NCBI GenBank assembly: GCA_903898215.1
Contig: CAIUEQ010000239.1
Location: forward strand, 1-10,964
Direction of reading: 5' to 3'
Length of the DNA: 10,964 bases
Source of the DNA: an uncultured Bacteroidota bacterium
GTDB taxonomy: Bacteria > Bacteroidota > Bacteroidia > UKL13-3
Shown here piece after piece: positions 7,074 through 10,964 of the stretch. Numbering within the stretch: the first letter of the stretch is position 1; each line of letters opens with the position of its first letter. A program made the translations under genes and the position numbers. The notes beneath the pieces are model-generated. The model saw nothing but the letters and a program-made list of their open reading frames with translations, had not been told where the DNA came from and did no database searches.

Positions 7074-9086
7074 ATGAAAAGAATAAACATCCTGTTTTTA
7101 GTAGTTAGTGTATTGAGTTTAAATGCAAATGCACAAACTAAAAAGCCTGTAAAAAAAACAACTTTACAAACTTCATCTGAAGTAGTAACCGCTTCGGTTT
7201 CAAAAGCTAATCCATGGGTATTTTCCTTTGGAAAAGACACCGTTTACAAAACTGAATTTGAGCGATTATTATCAAAAAATAAAAACACAAAAGAAACTCC
7301 TGACGAAAAATCTGTTCGAGAATATCTCGACTTATACGAGAATTTTAAAATGAAAGTAAGTGAAGCAAAATTAAAAAAACTTGATACGGCTTCAACTTTT
7401 ATCAATGAGCTTTCAGGATACAGAAGTCAACTTGCAAAACCTTATCTAACAGATAAAAAAGTTACCGAAAATCTAATCAAAGAAGCATACGAACGTATGA
7501 AATGGGAAATTAACGCCAGCCATATTTTAATTAATTGTGCTGAAAACGCTAATCCTAAAGATAGCTTAGCAGCATATACCAAAATCATGGATTTGAGAAA
7601 ACGTTATTTAAAAGGTGAACGTTTTGATTCACTTGCTTTAAAATATTCTGAAGATCCATCAGCAATAAAGAATTTAGGTTTACTTGGTTGGTTTACTTCC
7701 TTCCATATGATCTATCCTTTTGAAAACCAAGCATACAATACTCCAAAAGGAGAAATATCAATGCCTTTTCGTACTCGTTTCGGCTATCATTTATTAAAAG
7801 TAAATGATAAAAGAGCTGCAAGAGGAGAAGTTCAAGTTGTACATATTATGCAACGTACCGGCACGAACGCAAGTGAAGAAACGATGAATGATGCAAAGTC
7901 AAAAATTGATTCTGCATACGACCAATTAATGAAAGGTATTGCGATAGAAACTGTTGTTGAACACTTTTCACAGGATGACGGAAGTAAAGCTAATAAAGGG
8001 GTTGTAAATTGGTTTGGCAGCTTTAGTAATTTCCCTGACGATTTTAAAGACATGTGTTTTTCATTGAACAAAGGTGAAATTTCGAAACCTTTTAAAACAC
8101 AGTATGGTTATCATATTATTAAATTAGTTGACAAAAAACCTTTGCAGGAACAGAAAGAACTTGAAGAAAGTATCAAAACTAAAATCAGCAGAGACAGCAG
8201 AGCAGAAAGCAGCAAATTAGTAGTAGCCCAACGCATTAAAAAAGAAAATAATTACAAAGAATATCCTGCAAATATTAAAGAGTTTATTTCTACACTTGAT
8301 TCATCTTTCACTAAAGGATCATGGAGTTATGACGAAAGTACTTTAACTGATAAACCTGTAATGTCATTTAATAATAAATCATACACTGTAAAGAATCTTG
8401 CAAAGTTTGTTCAGGTTAATCAAGAGTCTCAGCCAAACGGTTCAATTCCTGTTATCATGAATGGTTTAATGAAAAAGTTTAGCGATGAAAAAGCATTAGA
8501 ATATGAAGAAAGTATGTTGGAAATTAAGTATGAAGATTTCAGAAATTTAATGCAAGAATATCATGATGGAATTTTACTTTTTGACCTTACTGATAAAATG
8601 GTTTGGAGTAAAGCCGTTACCGATACTGCCGGATTAGAAAAATTTCATGAAGCCAATAAATCGAAGTATTTATGGAAAGACCGTCTTAAAGTATATACTT
8701 ATAGCTGCCTGAACGAGAAAGCTAAAGCTGAAGCAATGAAAATGGCTTCTGCCGGAAAATCAATTGATGAGATTAAGACAAAACTTAATAAAAAAATTGT
8801 TGGAACAATTGTAGTGAGCGACCAGAAAACAGAAAAAGGTGAAAGCCCTGCAATTGATAAGTTATGGGATAAAAAAGGTGTGATTGATGTTCCAAACGAA
8901 AATGGTGCTTTTAAATTCCAATTTGTTGAAGGTGTTGTTGCTCCTGAACCTAAAACATTAAAAGAGGCTCGTGGTATCGCAACTTCCGACTATCAAAATT
9001 ATTTGGAAAAAGAATGGATCAAATCATTGCATGATAAATACCCGGTTATTGTTAATGAAGAAACTGTAAAATCATTGTTTAAATAA
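7074..9086 (+). CDS. Periplasmic peptidylprolyl isomerase with two parvulin domains
   Basis: This 670-residue SurA/PpiD-type folding factor catalyses proline cis-trans isomerisation and probably chaperones outer-membrane and secreted proteins in the periplasm. The ATG at 7074 starts a clean signal peptide (MKRINILFLVVS...NANA, cut near residue 20); the longer TTG start at 7041 would lie within the promoter. A SurA-N-like helical region covers about 40-140. The first parvulin domain spans about 146-243 (NASHILI ... GWF ... FGYHLLKV) and the second about 254-353 (VQVVHIM ... NWFG ... YGYHIIKLVD); both keep the paired His positions and the C-terminal GYH motif. Residues 354-670 have no clear domain; 520-621 may be a degenerate third parvulin-like module, followed by a helical tail (627-657) like the C-terminal helix of SurA-type chaperones. 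It has its own promoter and terminator, and two related genes follow. I give no symbol because several paralogues share this plan. Confidence 0.9.
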   Translation: MKRINILFLVVSVLSLNANAQTKKPVKKTTLQTSSEVVTASVSKANPWVFSFGKDTVYKTEFERLLSKNKNTKETPDEKSVREYLDLYENFKMKVSEAKLKKLDTASTFINELSGYRSQLAKPYLTDKKVTENLIKEAYERMKWEINASHILINCAENANPKDSLAAYTKIMDLRKRYLKGERFDSLALKYSEDPSAIKNLGLLGWFTSFHMIYPFENQAYNTPKGEISMPFRTRFGYHLLKVNDKRAARGEVQVVHIMQRTGTNASEETMNDAKSKIDSAYDQLMKGIAIETVVEHFSQDDGSKANKGVVNWFGSFSNFPDDFKDMCFSLNKGEISKPFKTQYGYHIIKLVDKKPLQEQKELEESIKTKISRDSRAESSKLVVAQRIKKENNYKEYPANIKEFISTLDSSFTKGSWSYDESTLTDKPVMSFNNKSYTVKNLAKFVQVNQESQPNGSIPVIMNGLMKKFSDEKALEYEESMLEIKYEDFRNLMQEYHDGILLFDLTDKMVWSKAVTDTAGLEKFHEANKSKYLWKDRLKVYTYSCLNEKAKAEAMKMASAGKSIDEIKTKLNKKIVGTIVVSDQKTEKGESPAIDKLWDKKGVIDVPNENGAFKFQFVEGVVAPEPKTLKEARGIATSDYQNYLEKEWIKSLHDKYPVIVNEETVKSLFK

Positions 9087-9126
9087 TATTTAGCACTTTA
9101 ATATTTTAAGAGCTGCATCATTTCTT

Positions 9127-9161
9127 AAAGCCCTGCCGAAATAATTCAGCAGGGCTTTTTT
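9127..9161 (+). terminator. Intrinsic terminator after the 670-aa isomerase gene
   Basis: The arms AAAGCCCTGC (9127-9136) and GCAGGGCTTT (9149-9158) pair perfectly around the 12-nt loop 9137-9148, and the right arm runs into a T-tract. It lies 40 nt past the stop codon. It separates this gene transcriptionally from the lipoprotein-surA pair, which therefore needs its own promoter. Confidence 0.92.
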
Positions 9162-9185
9162 CTTTCTCCTCTCATACAAAACGAC

Positions 9186-9193
9186 TATTTTAG
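9186..9193 (+). promoter_or_regulatory. Candidate -7 element (TATTTTAG) for the lipoprotein-surA pair
   Basis: TATTTTAG differs from TAnnTTTG at one base and sits just after the terminator, where a new promoter is required. Initiation about 6-8 nt later would fall at 9199-9201, only a few bases before the TTG start at 9203, so the transcript would be nearly leaderless. No convincing -33 element is visible. Confidence 0.4.
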
Positions 9194-9202
9194 CCGCTTA
9201 AT

Positions 9203-10060
9203 TTGAAAACACATTTACTATATATTGTAATCTTTGTGCTCATGGTTTTTATATCATGTAAACACGCTAGTACTCCATCAAATGAAGTTCCTTTGGTAAA
9301 AGTATATAATGATTATTTATACCTGTCTGACGTTAAGGGAATGCTTTCAACTACGTTTAGTGCTGCGGATAGTGAACGTGTTGTGAAACATTTTATTGAC
9401 TCTTGGATAAAAAATAAAGTGCTGGCGCATAAAGCAGAATTGAATTTATCGGATGACGAAAAAAATGTTCAGAAGAATTTAGACGAATACAGAAATTCAT
9501 TACTGATTTATAAATATCAAACAAAACTTGTTTCGGAAAGAGTTGACACCAATGTTTCGGAAGCACAATTGCGCGATTATTATGAGAGAAATAAAAATAA
9601 TTTTGAACTGAAGAAAAATTTAGTGCAACTTACTTTCGTTAAGATCGAACAGTCGTCCGTAATGTTAAGTCAAATAAAAAATCTATTCCGATCTTCACAT
9701 GTTGCCGATAAAGAAAAACTTTCATCCCTGTGTAGCAAGCATGCAAATAATTTTTTCTTAGATGATGAAGTATGGTTAGATTTTAATGAAATATTAAAAG
9801 AGTTGCCGATAAAAAACTACGATCAGGAACAGTTTTTAAGAAACAATAAATTTCTGGAAATTACAGAAGGTAATTATATTTACCTCATTAACATTAAGGC
9901 ATACCGAATTAAGAACAGTCTTTCGCTGATTGATTTTGAAAGAGATAATATCAGGTCGATATTGTTGAATGAAAGAAAATTAAAACTATTAAAAGAGATG
10001 GAAACAACTGTGCTGAAAGAAGCTGAGCTTAACAAAGAAATTGAAAGATATACCAAATGA
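9203..10060 (+). CDS. SurA-N-like lipoprotein without a recognisable parvulin domain
   Basis: This 285-residue protein begins with a lipoprotein signal peptide: MKTHLL, a hydrophobic core, then FIS-Cys19. The TTG at 9203-9205 is taken as the start because the in-frame stop at 9191 leaves no earlier codon, and the next ATG (residue 14) would delete most of the signal. The region after Cys19 lacks the acidic residues used as surface-export signals in some Bacteroidota, so the protein probably faces the periplasm. Residues 30-135 resemble the SurA N-terminal chaperone region (VYNDYLYLSDV, FIDSWIKNKVLAHKAE, then DTNVSEAQLRDYYERN), and the C-terminal end is a long charged helix. Between them (about 140-240) sits a stretch where parvulin would be, but no HIL and no GYH motif can be seen, so isomerase activity is unlikely. 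Its TGA overlaps the ATG of surA by ATGA, implying translational coupling and a shared job in outer-membrane protein folding. Confidence 0.8.
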   Translation: MKTHLLYIVIFVLMVFISCKHASTPSNEVPLVKVYNDYLYLSDVKGMLSTTFSAADSERVVKHFIDSWIKNKVLAHKAELNLSDDEKNVQKNLDEYRNSLLIYKYQTKLVSERVDTNVSEAQLRDYYERNKNNFELKKNLVQLTFVKIEQSSVMLSQIKNLFRSSHVADKEKLSSLCSKHANNFFLDDEVWLDFNEILKELPIKNYDQEQFLRNNKFLEITEGNYIYLINIKAYRIKNSLSLIDFERDNIRSILLNERKLKLLKEMETTVLKEAELNKEIERYTK

Positions 10061-10964
10061 AGAAAGTCATTTTAATAATTTTATGTGCGATAATTTTTAC
10101 AGCAAAACTTCAGGCTCAACAAGGAAAACTTATTGACGAGATTGTTGGTGTGGTTGGCGAGAATATTATTCTTGAAAGCGACATCCAAATGGAGTTTGAA
10201 CAGGTGAAAAAAGAATTTCAAATGGTGAGCGATAGCGTAAAATGCGATATTTTAAAACAACAGCTTATCAATAAATTGATGCTTACTAAAGCTCAACTGG
10301 ATAGTATCGAACTTCCGGAAGAGCGTGTTGAAGCTGAACTTGAAAAACGTATACGATACTTCGCTTCACAACATCCAAATGGTGAAAAAGGATTAGAAGA
10401 GGTTTATGGAAAATCTATTTCTGAAATTAAATCAAGCAACCGCGAAAAAATTAAAAGTGCAATGCTGGTTCAGGAAATGCAGGGAAAAATAGTACATGAA
10501 GTTAAGGTTTCTCCTCAGGATATAAAAAACTACTTTAACGAAATTGCAAAACAAGACAGCTTACCCTATTACAGTGCCGAGCTCGAAATTGCCCAAATTA
10601 TCATTCATCCAAAAATTTCCAAAGAAGCAAAAGAAATAGCCTTTCAAAAAATCACAGAAATACGAGAAAGGATTATGAGTGGAGAAAGTTTTAATACCCT
10701 GGCATTAATTTATTCTGATGATAAAGGCTCGGCTGTAAAAGGTGGAGAACTCGGATTTTTTTCTAGAGGTGATATGGTTCCGGAATTTGAAGCCACATCT
10801 TTTAAATTAAAGCCTGATAGCGTTTCAAAAATTATTGAAACGAAATATGGATATCATATCTTAAAATTAATCGATAGAAAAGGTGACAACATCAATGTAC
10901 GCCATGTTTTAATTCGTCCTCAAACTTTCAGGTCGGATATGACATTGGCAAAAGAAAAATTAGA
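10057..10964 (+). CDS. surA: SurA-type periplasmic chaperone/peptidylprolyl isomerase, 3' truncated by window end
   Basis: The first 302 residues are visible, against about 430-460 in the family. A signal peptide (MKKVILIILCAIIF...LQA, cut near residue 20) is followed at once by the SurA N-terminal signature DEIVGVVGENIILESDI (27-43) and a helical chaperone region to about 170. The first parvulin domain spans about 172-275, with AQIIIHP, the GGELGFFSRGDMVPEFE block (229-245) and KYGYHILKLID (263-273). A second one begins at about residue 279 (INVRHVLIRP). SurA proteins hold unfolded outer-membrane proteins in the periplasm and hand them to the BAM complex. The ATG overlaps the TGA of the preceding lipoprotein gene (ATGA at 10057-10060), so translation is probably coupled, and no separate promoter is visible. 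The stop codon and the rest of the second parvulin domain lie outside the window. The symbol is given by domain order and context. Confidence 0.92.
   Translation, partial: MKKVILIILCAIIFTAKLQAQQGKLIDEIVGVVGENIILESDIQMEFEQVKKEFQMVSDSVKCDILKQQLINKLMLTKAQLDSIELPEERVEAELEKRIRYFASQHPNGEKGLEEVYGKSISEIKSSNREKIKSAMLVQEMQGKIVHEVKVSPQDIKNYFNEIAKQDSLPYYSAELEIAQIIIHPKISKEAKEIAFQKITEIRERIMSGESFNTLALIYSDDKGSAVKGGELGFFSRGDMVPEFEATSFKLKPDSVSKIIETKYGYHILKLIDRKGDNINVRHVLIRPQTFRSDMTLAKEKL

Overview
The window looks like ordinary chromosomal DNA of a member of the Bacteroidota. Four things point there: AT-rich sequence; a secreted protein ending in a type IX secretion (T9SS) type A sorting domain; -7 promoter elements of the Bacteroidota form TAnnTTTG with hardly any Shine-Dalgarno sequences; and a tandem of three SurA-type folding-factor genes typical of the phylum. 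No mobile element, CRISPR array, tRNA or rRNA was seen.

Layout. (1) Positions 1-1397 (+) are the 3' part of a gene for a secreted protein with tandem Ig-like (DUF5011-type) domains and a T9SS sorting domain. It ends at a strong intrinsic terminator (1414-1446). (2) 1555-3315 (+) holds prfA (peptide chain release factor 1), behind a clear TATCTTTG element, followed 30 nt later by a small serine alpha/beta-hydrolase. (3) 3290-5762 (-) is a two-gene unit: an unrecognised exported protein, then a polytopic membrane protein resembling DUF6427. Its end overlaps the hydrolase gene tail-to-tail by 26 nt. (4) A 90-nt divergent intergenic region with an 8-bp-arm dyad separates it from hflX (5853-7016, +), a ribosome-associated GTPase. 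(5) 7074-10964 (+) encodes envelope folding factors: a 670-aa periplasmic peptidylprolyl isomerase with two parvulin domains and its own promoter and terminator; a 285-aa SurA-N-like lipoprotein without a recognisable parvulin domain; and a SurA-type isomerase coupled to it by an ATGA overlap and cut by the window end.

How the genes fit together. prfA and hflX serve translation termination and ribosome rescue. The last three genes probably act together in the periplasm on outer-membrane and secreted proteins, which would include T9SS cargo such as the first gene's product. The two minus-strand envelope genes have no assignable function.

I did not find convincing evidence of a new biological system. 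The points most worth checking are the non-catalytic lipoprotein coupled to surA, the unassigned C-terminal third of the large isomerase, the divergent-region dyad, and the unknown exported/membrane protein pair.
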